From the NCBI RefSeq assembly GCF_000717745.1, contig NZ_JOBH01000007.1:186001-250000 (forward strand): DNA of 64,000 nucleotides, written 5' to 3'. A program made the translations under genes and the position numbers. Below, one piece after another: positions 24,776-33,277 of this stretch. The DNA is from Streptomyces violens. Its GTDB lineage: Bacteria; Actinomycetota; Actinomycetes; Streptomycetales; Streptomycetaceae. The notes beneath the pieces were generated by a model that did no database searches, was not told the origin of the DNA, and saw only the letters and a program-made list of their open reading frames with translations. Positions within the stretch are counted from its first letter, which is position 1; each line of letters starts with the position of its first letter.

Positions 24776-25061
24776 TATGTCGGTCGCTTATCTTGCGCTC
24801 ACTCCGGGGGGTGCCGTTCGGTGTGTCAAGGGGGTGTGCGCTGCTCATACGGTCCAGTGGAGGCATCCCCCGAAGGGGGGAAGCACGCCTTCCGCACACC
24901 CGTGGCACCCCCGCTCCGACCAGTCCTGACGGGCCGTCGGGCGCAGCATTGATCCGTACGAACCCTCCTGCGCGGACCCTTCCGGGCAGTAGCATCCGCT
25001 GAACGGGACCGGCCCCAGTGGTGCTCCCGTCGACGGTGCTCCCCAAAAGCGTGGAGGAACG

Positions 25062-25463
25062 ATGCAGGCGACTGCCACGGTGCTGGTCTACAGCGACGAC
25101 GCGGGCACCCGCGAGCAGGTGCGCCTCGCGGCCGGCCGGCGACCCGCCGCCGATGTGCCGCAGGTGGAGATTGTGGAGTGCGCGACACTCCCGGCCGTCC
25201 TCACGGCCCTGGAGCAGGGCGGCATCGACGTCTGTGTGCTGGACGGCGAGACCGCCCCGGCGGGCGGCATGGGCGTGTGCCGGCAGATCAAGGACGAGAT
25301 CTTCAACTGCCCGCCGGTGCTGCTGCTGATGGGCCGCCCGCAGGACTCCTGGCTCGCGACCTGGAGCCGGGCCGACGCCGCGGTGACCCACCCGGTCGAC
25401 CCGGTGGCGTTCGCCGACGCGCTGGCGGGGCTGCTGCGCCGCCGCCTGCTCGCGCAGACCTGA
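25062..25463 (+). CDS. single-domain receiver-like protein
   Basis: The 133-residue protein resembles a response-regulator receiver domain with no output domain: ATVLVYSDDAGTREQV (acidic pocket), VCVLDGETAPAGGMG (candidate phospho-Asp) and a final helix FADALAGLLRRRL. The usual Thr/Ser and Lys switch residues are not clear (VLLLMGRPQ, THPVDP), so phosphorylation may be altered. GGAGGAACG precedes the start. It sits between the two halves of the respiratory cluster. Whether it responds to respiration is inference from position. Confidence 0.75.
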   Translation: MQATATVLVYSDDAGTREQVRLAAGRRPAADVPQVEIVECATLPAVLTALEQGGIDVCVLDGETAPAGGMGVCRQIKDEIFNCPPVLLLMGRPQDSWLATWSRADAAVTHPVDPVAFADALAGLLRRRLLAQT

Positions 25464-25494
25464 GCACGGCCGCTCGCGGCCACTGAGGACGTAC

Positions 25495-25533
25495 AGCGCC
25501 CCGTCCGGGGAGGAATGGCCCGGACGGGGCGCT
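25495..25533. terminator. bidirectional terminator
   Basis: AGCGCCCCGTCCGGG (25495-25509) pairs perfectly with CCCGGACGGGGCGCT (25519-25533). It lies between the convergent receiver-like and L,D-transpeptidase genes. Confidence 0.85.
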
Positions 25534-25554
25534 GTGTGCCGTTCTGCGGGCCGC

Positions 25555-26826
25555 TCAGACCCGCGGGCGCAGTCGGGCAGCGTCGGCGGGCGCCGCGGCG
25601 TCCTCGTCGCTCCCGGCGCCGCTCACGCCGTCGCCCAGGGCGCTGCCGGCGAGCCACTTCTCCCAGGACAGGTTCCAGTCGCCGAACCCGTTGTCGAACG
25701 GGACCATCTTGTCGCCCTTGCTGTTGACCACCTGGACGATGTCGCCGACCCGCACGCGGCCGAAGAACCAGCGCGCGTCCCCGGTCGACATGCCGGTACA
25801 GCCGTGGCTGACGTTGGCCGCGCCCTGTGAACCCACGGACCAGGGCGCCGCGTGCACGTACTCGCCGCTCCACGTGACCCTGGTGGCCCAGCGGACCGGC
25901 AGGTCGTACGCCTCCGAACTGCCGCGGGCGATGCCCACGGTGGTGCTGCGCATCCGGACGAACGACTCCTTGCCCAGCACGGTCTTGATGCCGTTGCGGG
26001 TCTCGAAGCCGGCCTTGCCGGTGGTGACGGGCAGCGTCTTGATCACCCTGCCGTTGCGCCGGACCGTCATCCGGTGCGCGGCGGCGTCGGTGACCGCCTC
26101 GACCCGGTCGCCGGTACGGATGCGCACGGGCTTGCCGGGCCCGCCGTACAGGCCCTTGGCGACCTTCAGGCCCTGCAGGTTGCTGTACGCCTCGACGGAG
26201 GCGTGCGCGGGCCAGTAGGAGCGCGGGCGGTAGTGCAGCGTCCGGTCGTCGACCCAGTGCCAGGAACCCACCACGCGCGGGCTGCTGTCGACCTTCAGGG
26301 CGCCCTCCACGAGGGCCTTGGCGCGCGCGCCGTGCACCGGGCGGCTGAGCTCCGCGGTGAGCGGCTGGCCGACGCCGTACGTGCCGCTGTCGGGCCCGAA
26401 GGTGACCCGCAGCCGCCGGTCGCCGCCGCCCTCCGTCGCCATCCGCAGGACCTTGCGGCCCGGCTTGCCGTCGCTGTCCTCGGTACTGACGCGCACGGTG
26501 TAGCGGGTGCCGGCGGCGAGCGGCACGGTGCTGCGCCAGCGGGTGCCGTCGGCGGTCAGCCGGCCGCGGATGTGGCGCCCCGCGGTGTCCGTGGCGGTGA
26601 CGTCCGTGATCCGCGCCTCATCGCCCGTGGTGGTGACTTCCAGTGGCCGGTCGGGGTCGGCCTTCCGCTCGCCCGCCGGGGCGTTGGCCGCGATCTGGCC
26701 GGCCGCGTCGTAGGGCTGGGCGGCGAGCGGATCCGAGGTGGCCCCGCCGCACCCGGTGACCCCCGCCACCAGGGGCAGCAGGAGGGCTGAGCTGAGCACC
26801 GTCCGGGATCGTGGCATATGGCTCAT
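25555..26826 (-). CDS. L,D-transpeptidase lipoprotein with Ig-like domain
   Basis: The 423-residue protein has a signal with lipobox (LVAGVTGCGG), so it is likely membrane-anchored outside. Residues about 50-235 form two beta-sandwich Ig-like regions (LEVTTTGDEARITDVTATD; LRVTFGPDSGTYGVGQPLTAEL). The C-terminal YkuD domain has the HAAPWSVGSQGAANVSHGCTG motif with nucleophile Cys near 343. It makes 3-3 crosslinks in peptidoglycan, as in actinobacterial Ldt enzymes. The start is ATG 26826; ATG 26817 is also possible. It sits inside the respiratory cluster on the same strand, bounded by two strong terminators. Confidence 0.9.
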   Translation of the reverse strand: MSHMPRSRTVLSSALLLPLVAGVTGCGGATSDPLAAQPYDAAGQIAANAPAGERKADPDRPLEVTTTGDEARITDVTATDTAGRHIRGRLTADGTRWRSTVPLAAGTRYTVRVSTEDSDGKPGRKVLRMATEGGGDRRLRVTFGPDSGTYGVGQPLTAELSRPVHGARAKALVEGALKVDSSPRVVGSWHWVDDRTLHYRPRSYWPAHASVEAYSNLQGLKVAKGLYGGPGKPVRIRTGDRVEAVTDAAAHRMTVRRNGRVIKTLPVTTGKAGFETRNGIKTVLGKESFVRMRSTTVGIARGSSEAYDLPVRWATRVTWSGEYVHAAPWSVGSQGAANVSHGCTGMSTGDARWFFGRVRVGDIVQVVNSKGDKMVPFDNGFGDWNLSWEKWLAGSALGDGVSGAGSDEDAAAPADAARLRPRV

Positions 26827-26879
26827 AGGCCCAAAATAGGAAGAGACACGCCGGTACGGCGCGTTCAAGGACTGCAAAT

Positions 26880-26921
26880 GGGTCGGGCCCGGCCACTCCT
26901 TGGAGTGACCGGGCCCGACCC
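26880..26921 (-). terminator. terminator of the ctaC-ctaD-ctaF operon
   Basis: GGGTCGGGCCCGG (26880-26892) pairs with CCGGGCCCGACCC (26909-26921), and an inner CACTCC...GGAGTG extends the stem. It separates ctaF from the transpeptidase gene downstream on the minus strand. Confidence 0.8.
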
Positions 26922-26940
26922 GTCGGTACGAGAACGGCGC

Positions 26941-27339
26941 TTACTGCGTGCGGTTCTCGCCCCGGTAGTACTCGAACACCCAGCCGAACAGACCGACGAG
27001 GATGATCGGTGCGGAGAAGTACAGCAGCCACCAGCCGAAGACGACGCCCAGGAAGGCGAACGCGCCGCCGATGCCCAGGGAGAGCGGCTGCCAGCTGTGC
27101 GGGCTGAAGAAGCCCACCTCACCGGCGTCGTCCGCCACGTCGGCGTCCTTGCGGTCCTGCGCTCCGGTGTCGACACGCCGGGCCGTGAAGGCCAGGTAGT
27201 AGCCGATCATGATGCACAGGCCGAACGACAGGAACAGCGCGGTGGTGCCTACCGGCTCCTTCGACCAGACGCCATAGACGATCGCCATGGCGAGGACGAA
27301 GACGGAGAGCCAGATGAACATCTTGCCCTGGATCTTCAC
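26941..27339 (-). CDS. ctaF: cytochrome c oxidase subunit IV, actinobacterial type
   Basis: The 132-residue protein starts [20 protein letters not shown] and has about four membrane helices in two pairs separated by an Asp-rich loop ([20 protein letters not shown]). It is the small fourth subunit of actinobacterial aa3 oxidase. Its start overlaps the ctaD stop by four bases (ATGA). It ends the ctaC-ctaD-ctaF operon before the terminator at 26880-26921. Confidence 0.95.
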   Translation of the reverse strand: MKIQGKMFIWLSVFVLAMAIVYGVWSKEPVGTTALFLSFGLCIMIGYYLAFTARRVDTGAQDRKDADVADDAGEVGFFSPHSWQPLSLGIGGAFAFLGVVFGWWLLYFSAPIILVGLFGWVFEYYRGENRTQ

Positions 27340-29069
27340 TTGCCGGCCTCCTTCGTGCCGCCCATGAGCGCCGTGTCCTTCTGACCGTCGTTCTCGAGCA
27401 CGTCGATCGCGGCGATCTCAGGGTGGTGCAGGTCGAACGCCGGGGATTCGGAACGAATGCGCGGCAGCGTGAGGAAGTTGTGCCGCGGCGGCGGGCAGGA
27501 GGTCGCCCACTCCAGCGAGCGGCCGAAGCCCCACGGGTCGTCGACCTCGACCTTCTTGCCGTACTTCGCCGTCTTCCAGACGTTGTAGAAGAACGGCAGG
27601 ATCGACAGGCCCAGCAGGAAGGAGCTGATCGTCGAGATCGTGTTCAGGGCCGTGAAGCCGTCGGCCTCCAGGTAGTCGGCGTAACGGCGGGGCATACCCT
27701 CGGCGCCCAGCCAGTGCTGGACCAGGAAGGTGCCGTGGAAGCCGATGAACAGCGTCCAGAACGTGATCTTGCCGAGCCGCTCGTCCAGCATCTTGCCGGT
27801 GAACTTCGGCCACCAGAAGTGGAAGCCGGCGAACATCGCGAAGACGACCGTACCGAAGACGACGTAGTGGAAGTGCGCCACGACGAAGTACGAGTCGGAG
27901 ATGTGGAAGTCCAGCGGCGGCGAGGCCAGGATGACGCCGGTCAGACCACCGAAGGTGAAGGTGATCAGGAAGCCGACCGCCCACAGCATCGGAGTCTCGA
28001 AGGACAGCGAGCCCTTCCACATCGTGCCGATCCAGTTGAAGAACTTCACACCGGTCGGAACCGCGATGAGGAACGTCATGAAGGAGAAGAACGGCAGCAA
28101 TACACCGCCCGTGACGTACATGTGGTGCGCCCACACCGTCACGGAAAGACCCGCGATCGAAATCGTCGCCGCGATCAGACCGATGTAACCGAACATCGGC
28201 TTCCGGGAGAAGACCGGAATGACCTCGGAAATGATGCCGAAGAACGGCAGCGCGATGATGTACACCTCTGGATGGCCGAAGAACCAGAAGAGGTGCTGCC
28301 AGAGCAGTGCGCCACCATTTGCCGCATCGAACACATGCGCACCGAACTTACGGTCCGCCTCCAGGGCGAACAGCGCGGCGGCCAGCACCGGGAAGGCCAG
28401 CAGGACCAGCACACCGGTCAGCAGGACGTTCCAGGTGAAGATCGGCATGCGGAACATCGTCATGCCAGGAGCGCGCATGCAGATGATCGTGGTGATGAAG
28501 TTGACCGAGCCGAGGATCGTGCCGAAGCCGGAGAAGGCCAGACCCATGATCCACATGTCGGCGCCGACGCCCGGCGAACGGACCGCGTCCGACAGCGGGG
28601 AGTAGGCGAACCAGCCGAAGTCGGCCGCACCCTGCGGGGTGAGGAAGCCGGCCACCGCGATCAGCGAGCCGAAGAGGTAGAGCCAGTAGGCGAACATGTT
28701 CAGCCGCGGGAACGCCACGTCGGGCGCGCCGATCTGCAGCGGCATGATCCAGTTGGCGAACCCGGCGAACAGGGGCGTCGCGAACATCAGCAGCATGATC
28801 GTGCCGTGCATCGTGAACGCCTGGTTGAACTGCTCGTTCGACATGATCTGCGTGCCGGGACGGGCCAGCTCGGCGCGCATGAAGAGCGCCATCAGGCCGC
28901 CGATGCAGAAGAAGGCGAACGACGTCACCAGATAGAGCGTGCCGATCGTCTTGTGGTCGGTGGTCGTCAGCCACTTCACCACGACGTTGCCGGGTTGCTT
29001 CCTGCGTACGGGTGGTGCTGCCGGAGCCGATGCGGCGGCGGCACCCTGAGGTTCGTTGAGGATGCTCAC
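27336..29069 (-). CDS. ctaD: cytochrome c oxidase subunit I
   Basis: The 577-residue membrane protein is the catalytic subunit holding heme a and the heme a3-CuB site that reduces oxygen. Seen motifs are the CuB ligand [20 protein letters not shown] (His and cross-linked Tyr), [10 protein letters not shown], and [20 protein letters not shown] with the two heme-ligand His. Twelve helices fit. It starts with a short Ala-Pro-rich leader before [12 protein letters not shown]. Overlaps with ctaC and ctaF of four bases show tight coupling. Confidence 0.97.
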   Translation of the reverse strand: MSILNEPQGAAAASAPAAPPVRRKQPGNVVVKWLTTTDHKTIGTLYLVTSFAFFCIGGLMALFMRAELARPGTQIMSNEQFNQAFTMHGTIMLLMFATPLFAGFANWIMPLQIGAPDVAFPRLNMFAYWLYLFGSLIAVAGFLTPQGAADFGWFAYSPLSDAVRSPGVGADMWIMGLAFSGFGTILGSVNFITTIICMRAPGMTMFRMPIFTWNVLLTGVLVLLAFPVLAAALFALEADRKFGAHVFDAANGGALLWQHLFWFFGHPEVYIIALPFFGIISEVIPVFSRKPMFGYIGLIAATISIAGLSVTVWAHHMYVTGGVLLPFFSFMTFLIAVPTGVKFFNWIGTMWKGSLSFETPMLWAVGFLITFTFGGLTGVILASPPLDFHISDSYFVVAHFHYVVFGTVVFAMFAGFHFWWPKFTGKMLDERLGKITFWTLFIGFHGTFLVQHWLGAEGMPRRYADYLEADGFTALNTISTISSFLLGLSILPFFYNVWKTAKYGKKVEVDDPWGFGRSLEWATSCPPPRHNFLTLPRIRSESPAFDLHHPEIAAIDVLENDGQKDTALMGGTKEAGK

Positions 29070-30028
29070 TTGTTCTTGGTCTCCGCGTTCCTGGCGTGAT
29101 CGGTCTGCTCGATACCGGCCGGCAGGTAACCGTTCTGGCCCTTCTTCGCCAGGTCCTTCAGGTGCTCCTGATACCGCTCGGGAGACACGACCTTGACGTT
29201 GAAGAGCATCCGGGAGTGGTCAACGCCGCAGAGCTCGGCGCACTTGCCCATGAAGGTGCCCTCCTTGTTCGGAGTCACCTCGAAGACATTGGTGTGACCC
29301 GGGATGACGTCCTGCTTCATCAGGAACGGCACCACCCAGAAGGAGTGGATGACATCACGCGAGGTCAGGATGAACTGGACGGTCTCACCCTTCGGCAGCC
29401 ACAGCGTGGGGCCGGGGTTGCCGTTCTGCGGGTTGCGGTCGCCCGGCGTGCCCTGGTCGTAGACGCCCTCGGCACCCGCGGGAGCCGACTTCTTCCACTT
29501 GTCCGGGATCGCGGAGAGTTCCTTGGAGTTGACCGCCGAGTTGGACTTGTTGCCGTCGACGTCCTCCATGTAGTTGAACGCCCAGCTCCACTGGAAGCCC
29601 ACCACGTTCACGACGTGGTCCGGCTTCTTGGAAGTCTTGAGGAGTTCGTTCTCATCGCGCGCGGTGAAGTAGAACAGCACCGCGATGATGATGAACGGGA
29701 CGATGGTGTACAACGCCTCGATCGGCATGTTGTACCGGGTCTGTGCGGGGACCTCCACCTTGGTCCGGCTGCGGCGGTGGAAGATCCAGCTCCAGATGAT
29801 CAGGCCCCACACCAGCACGCCCGTTGCGAGGGCGGCGGCCCAGGAGCCCTGCCAAAGGGAGAGGATCCGCGGCGCCTCGTCCGTGACGGGCGTTGGCATG
29901 CCGAGGCGGGGGAAGTCCTTGTATGTGCAACCGGTCGCGGTCGCCAGGACCAGGCCCGCAGCCAGCACCTGCGGCAGCTTCCGCCGCATCGGGCGCCGCG
30001 ACGAGCGGTCGGAGCCGTTGGGACTCAC
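29066..30028 (-). CDS. ctaC: cytochrome c oxidase subunit II, lipoprotein
   Basis: The 320-residue protein accepts electrons from QcrC through its binuclear CuA centre and passes them to subunit I. CuA ligands appear as [12 protein letters not shown], with the first His in [11 protein letters not shown]. Two transmembrane helices lie near residues 65-90 and 110-130. A near-lipobox ATATGC ends the N-terminal signal, suggesting lipidation. I selected GTG 30028 since GGAAGG lies six bases upstream; the frame is open further without similarity. A loop from about residue 165 to 210 ([20 protein letters not shown]) is typical of the actinobacterial form. Confidence 0.96.
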   Translation of the reverse strand: MSPNGSDRSSRRPMRRKLPQVLAAGLVLATATGCTYKDFPRLGMPTPVTDEAPRILSLWQGSWAAALATGVLVWGLIIWSWIFHRRSRTKVEVPAQTRYNMPIEALYTIVPFIIIAVLFYFTARDENELLKTSKKPDHVVNVVGFQWSWAFNYMEDVDGNKSNSAVNSKELSAIPDKWKKSAPAGAEGVYDQGTPGDRNPQNGNPGPTLWLPKGETVQFILTSRDVIHSFWVVPFLMKQDVIPGHTNVFEVTPNKEGTFMGKCAELCGVDHSRMLFNVKVVSPERYQEHLKDLAKKGQNGYLPAGIEQTDHARNAETKNK

Positions 30029-30252
30029 GTAGCGCCTTCCCGAGAGTCTCGCCCGCAGAACCGGCTGCGGCCGTCTCAGCTGGTCGGTCGCCGGCCCGTC
30101 ACGGGCAGGGGTTTGGATGTTTATGCGGACCAAACCCTACTGGACGCTATTTGGCGTCGCGCGGGGAGGGTGCCCAACGCGGCGCGTTGCCCCTCGAAGG
30201 GGTGGCCATCGCCTCCCACTGCGCGCCCGCGGCAGCCGGATTCCCCGCTTCC

Positions 30253-30333
30253 TCCCGGCATCTGACGCCGCGCCCGGCGGCTCCCTCCCGGCGTCTTCCC
30301 GACGCCTTCCCGGTGTCCGACGCCGCGCCCGGC
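30253..30333. repeat. imperfect 26-base direct repeat
   Basis: Copies at 30253-30278 and 30308-30333 match at 23 of 26 bases and share GACGCCGCGCCCGGC. They lie in the 336-base gap between the divergent ctaC and desulfurase-TusA genes. Apart from this repeat and a GC-rich CCCGGCCCGGGGG run I see nothing specific in the gap. Confidence 0.5.
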
Positions 30334-30364
30334 CCGGGGGACCGCACGCGTTAGCGTTTCGCCC

Positions 30365-31759
30365 GTGCCCTACTTCGATGCCGCGTCCTCCGCTCCCCTG
30401 CACCCCGTCGCCCGCGAGGCGCTGCACGCCGCGCTCGACGAGGGCTGGGCCGATCCGGCCCGGCTGTACCGGGAGGGGCGGCGCGCCCGGCTGCTGCTGG
30501 ACGCCGCGCGCGAGACCGCGGGGGAGGCGGTCGGCTGCCGCCCCGACGAACTGGTCTTCACTCCTTCGGGCACCCGTGCGGTGCACACGGGCCTCGCCGG
30601 CGCGCTGGCCGGCCGGCGGCGTGTCGGCGGCCGGCTGGTCCACTCCGCCGTCGAGCACTCCTCCGTACTGCACGCGGCGGAGACGCACGAGGCCGCGGGC
30701 GGCAGCGTGGCCGTGGTGGGCTGCGACCGTACGGGCCGGGTCGACCCGGCGGAGTTCGCCGCCGCGCTCACCCCGGACACCGCGCTGGCCGCCCTGCAGT
30801 CCGCCAACCACGAGGTGGGCACCGAACAGCCGGTGGCCGAGGCGGCGGAGGCGTGCCGCGAGGCGGGCGTGCCGCTGCTGGTGGACGCCGCCCAGTCGCT
30901 CGCCTGGGGCCCGGTGCCGGGCGCCTGGTCGCTGCTGGCGGGCAGCGCGCACAAGTGGGGCGGCCCGGCCGGGGTGGGGCTGCTGGCGGTGCGCAAGGGC
31001 ACCCGCTTCGCGCACCAGGGACCGGCCGACGAGCGCGAGTCGGGGCGCGCGCCCGGCTTCGAGAACATCCCGGCGGTGGTGGCCGCCGCCGCGTCGCTGC
31101 GCGCGGTACGCGCGGAGGCGGCGGCCGAGGCGGCCCGGCTGCGCGGCCTGGTGGACCGGATCCGCTCCCGGGTTCCGGAGCTGGTGCCGGACGTGGCGGT
31201 GGTCGGCGACCCGGAGCGGCGGCTGCCGCACCTGGTGACCTTCTCGTGTCTCTATGTCGACGGGGAGACGCTGCTGCACGCCCTGGACCGGGCGGGGTTC
31301 TCCGTCTCCTCCGGCTCCTCGTGCACCTCCAGCACGCTCACCCCCAGCCACGTCCTGAAGGCGATGGGCGTGCTCTCGGAGGGCAACGTCCGGGTGTCGC
31401 TGCCGGCCGGGACCTCCGCCGCCGACGTGGAGCGCTTCCTGGAGGTGCTGCCGGGCGCGGTCGCCGCCGTACGGGAACAGCTCGGCGCGCCCACGGAGCG
31501 GCCCGCGCACGCGCCCGAGGGCACGTCCGGCGAGCTCGTCGTGGACGCGCTCGGCGCCCGCTGCCCGGTCCCGGTGATCGAGCTGGCGAAGGCGATCACG
31601 GAGGTACCGGTCGGCGGCACGGTGACGGTGCTGTCCGACGACGAGGTGGCGGCGCTGGACATCCCGGCGTGGTGCTGGACGCAGGGCCAGGAGTACCTGG
31701 GCGAGGCGCCGGAGCCCCCGGAGCGCGGCGCCGCCTACGTGGTGCGGCGCCGCGCCTGA
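30365..31759 (+). CDS. cysteine desulfurase fused to a TusA sulfurtransferase domain
   Basis: The 464-residue protein has a NifS/IscS-like domain (residues 1-380) with PLP Asp near 174 (LLVDAAQS), PLP Lys near 197 (SAHKWGG) and a catalytic Cys near 320 in the loop SSGSSCTS. A C-terminal TusA domain (about 391-464) has the CPVP motif with Cys near 400 (DALGARCPVPVIELAKAI). It probably takes sulfur from cysteine and passes it as persulfide to its own TusA Cys. GTG 30365 has no ribosome site; TAGCGT lies about ten bases upstream, so the mRNA may be leaderless. A nearby IscA/ErpA gene fits Fe-S or tRNA thiolation work. Confidence 0.92.
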   Translation: MPYFDAASSAPLHPVAREALHAALDEGWADPARLYREGRRARLLLDAARETAGEAVGCRPDELVFTPSGTRAVHTGLAGALAGRRRVGGRLVHSAVEHSSVLHAAETHEAAGGSVAVVGCDRTGRVDPAEFAAALTPDTALAALQSANHEVGTEQPVAEAAEACREAGVPLLVDAAQSLAWGPVPGAWSLLAGSAHKWGGPAGVGLLAVRKGTRFAHQGPADERESGRAPGFENIPAVVAAAASLRAVRAEAAAEAARLRGLVDRIRSRVPELVPDVAVVGDPERRLPHLVTFSCLYVDGETLLHALDRAGFSVSSGSSCTSSTLTPSHVLKAMGVLSEGNVRVSLPAGTSAADVERFLEVLPGAVAAVREQLGAPTERPAHAPEGTSGELVVDALGARCPVPVIELAKAITEVPVGGTVTVLSDDEVAALDIPAWCWTQGQEYLGEAPEPPERGAAYVVRRRA

Positions 31760-31769
31760 CCGGGTCGGC

Positions 31770-32744
31770 TCAGTTCAGGTACTGCTGGATCTCGGCGGCG
31801 GCCTCGTGGCCGTACGCCTTGGTGAAGCGGTCCAGGAAGTGGCTGCGGCGCAGCTCGTACTCCTGGGTGCCGACCGTCTCGATGACGAGGGTGGCCAGCA
31901 TGCAGCCGACCTGCGCGGCGCGCTCCAGGCCGACGCCCCAGGCGAGGCCGGAGAGGAAGCCGGCGCGGAAGGCGTCGCCGACGCCGGTCGGGTCGGCCTT
32001 GGCGTTCTCCTCGGGCACGCCGACCTCGATGGCGGGCTCGCCCGTGCGCTCGATGCGGACGCCGCTGGCCCCGAGGGTGGTGACGCGGGTGCCGACCTTG
32101 CCGAGGATCTCGTCGGCGGTCCAGCCGGTCTTGGACTCGATGAGGCCCTTCTCGTACTCGTTGGAGAAGAGGTAGGCCGCGCCGTCCATGAGGGTGCGGA
32201 TGTCGTCGCCGTCCATGCGGGCGATCTGCTGCGAGAAGTCGGCCGCGAAGGGGATGGACCGGGAGCGGCACTCCTCGGTGTGCCGGATCATCGCCTCCGG
32301 GTCGTCGGCGCCGATCAGGACCAGGTCCAGACCGCCCACGCGCTCGGCGACGTGCTGCAGCTCGATGAGACGGGCCTCGCTCATCGCGCCGGTGTAGAAG
32401 GAGCCGATCTGGTTGTGGTCGGCGTCGGTGGTGCACACGAAGCGGGCGGTGTGCAGCACCTCGGAGATGCGTACGGAGGCGGTGTCGACGCCGTGCCGGT
32501 CCAGCCAGGCGCGGTACTCGCCGAAGTCGTTGCCGGCGGCGCCGACCAGGATCGGCTTGGTGCCGAGCTGGCCCATGCCGAAGCAGATGTTCGCGGCGAC
32601 GCCGCCGCGCCGCACGTCGAGCTGGTCGACGAGGAAGGAGAGGGAGACCGTGTGGAGCTGGTCGGCGACCAGCTGGTCGGCGAAGCGTCCGGGGAAGGTC
32701 ATCAGATGGTCGGTGGCGATGGAGCCGGTGACTGCGATACGCAC
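31770..32744 (-). CDS. PfkB-family carbohydrate kinase, adenosine kinase-like
   Basis: The 324-residue enzyme has the PfkB motifs RRGGVAANICFGMGQLG near the N terminus and DPTGVGDAFRAGFLSGLAWG (anion hole and catalytic Asp) near residue 255. Its start MRIAVTGSIATDHLMTFPGRF closely resembles actinobacterial adenosine kinase AdoK, which phosphorylates adenosine to AMP in purine salvage; an alternative sugar substrate cannot be excluded. It ends ten bases from the desulfurase-TusA gene on the other strand with no clear hairpin in the gap. Confidence 0.88.
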   Translation of the reverse strand: MRIAVTGSIATDHLMTFPGRFADQLVADQLHTVSLSFLVDQLDVRRGGVAANICFGMGQLGTKPILVGAAGNDFGEYRAWLDRHGVDTASVRISEVLHTARFVCTTDADHNQIGSFYTGAMSEARLIELQHVAERVGGLDLVLIGADDPEAMIRHTEECRSRSIPFAADFSQQIARMDGDDIRTLMDGAAYLFSNEYEKGLIESKTGWTADEILGKVGTRVTTLGASGVRIERTGEPAIEVGVPEENAKADPTGVGDAFRAGFLSGLAWGVGLERAAQVGCMLATLVIETVGTQEYELRRSHFLDRFTKAYGHEAAAEIQQYLN

Positions 32745-32884
32745 GGCGGTTCGCTCCTGCGGGAGGCGTGGGGCGGTGACGGACGTGACCCAACGCTACC
32801 CGTTCGGGACTGCCGCTCCGACCTGGCGAAACTACCCAATAGTAGGTCTTCTTCCCCGGGGCGAAGGGTGCGTACGGTGCGCGT

Positions 32885-33118
32885 ATGACCCAGCATGTGA
32901 AGCCCGTCACAGCAGTTCACCCCGTCGGCCGTCGCCCGGACGGTGGCGAGCACGACTCGATGGAGCAACTGCGCGGCGACTGCGCCCGCATGGCGCCGCA
33001 CTGGAAGCCGGACGGACTGCCGGCCGGTCCGCGCCGCCCGGCCGCCGAGCTGCGCGGGATCACGGTCCCCGCCGCCTCTGCGAAACTGCTGGAAGGGATG
33101 TCCGAGTACGGCGACTGA
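32885..33118 (+). CDS. small hypothetical protein (77 aa)
   Basis: This short soluble protein (MTQHVKPVTAVHPVGRRPDG to EGMSEYGD) has no recognised domain. A possible promoter is close to the start and there is little room for a ribosome site, so it may be leaderless. The stop codon falls within a 13-base tandem repeat (33104-33141), so copy number could move the C terminus. A good terminator follows at 33176-33203, which supports real transcription. I know no function. Confidence 0.55.
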   Translation: MTQHVKPVTAVHPVGRRPDGGEHDSMEQLRGDCARMAPHWKPDGLPAGPRRPAAELRGITVPAASAKLLEGMSEYGD

Positions 33119-33141
33119 GTACGGCGACTGAGTACGGCGAT
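33104..33141 (+). repeat. 13-base tandem repeat, about three copies, at a stop codon
   Basis: The unit GAGTACGGCGACT occurs at 33104 and 33117, with a third copy at 33130 changed after 11 bases. The unit is not a multiple of three and the stop TGA is formed across the first junction. Confidence 0.9.
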
Positions 33142-33175
33142 CCATACCTCCGCTGCTCTTCCACCGGTCTTCCAC

Positions 33176-33203
33176 GGGCCGCGGGCGGAACCGCCCGCGG
33201 CCC
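33176..33203 (+). terminator. hairpin terminator
   Basis: GGGCCGCGGGCGG (33176-33188) pairs perfectly with CCGCCCGCGGCCC (33191-33203) across AA. It lies after the 77-residue gene and before the next plus-strand gene. There is no T-tract. Confidence 0.65.
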
Positions 33204-33277
33204 GGCTCCGTCCAATCGGCGTCCCCCTCACGGAGGATGGCGCATCAGTTGTTCAGCGGAGCCGAAGGAGCGATGCG

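Noticed and set aside
24867..24879. CCCCC-GAA-GGGGG hairpin in the ctaE and receiver divergent gap
   Set aside because: It is too short, has no T-tract, and is not placed as a terminator for either gene; common by chance in this composition.
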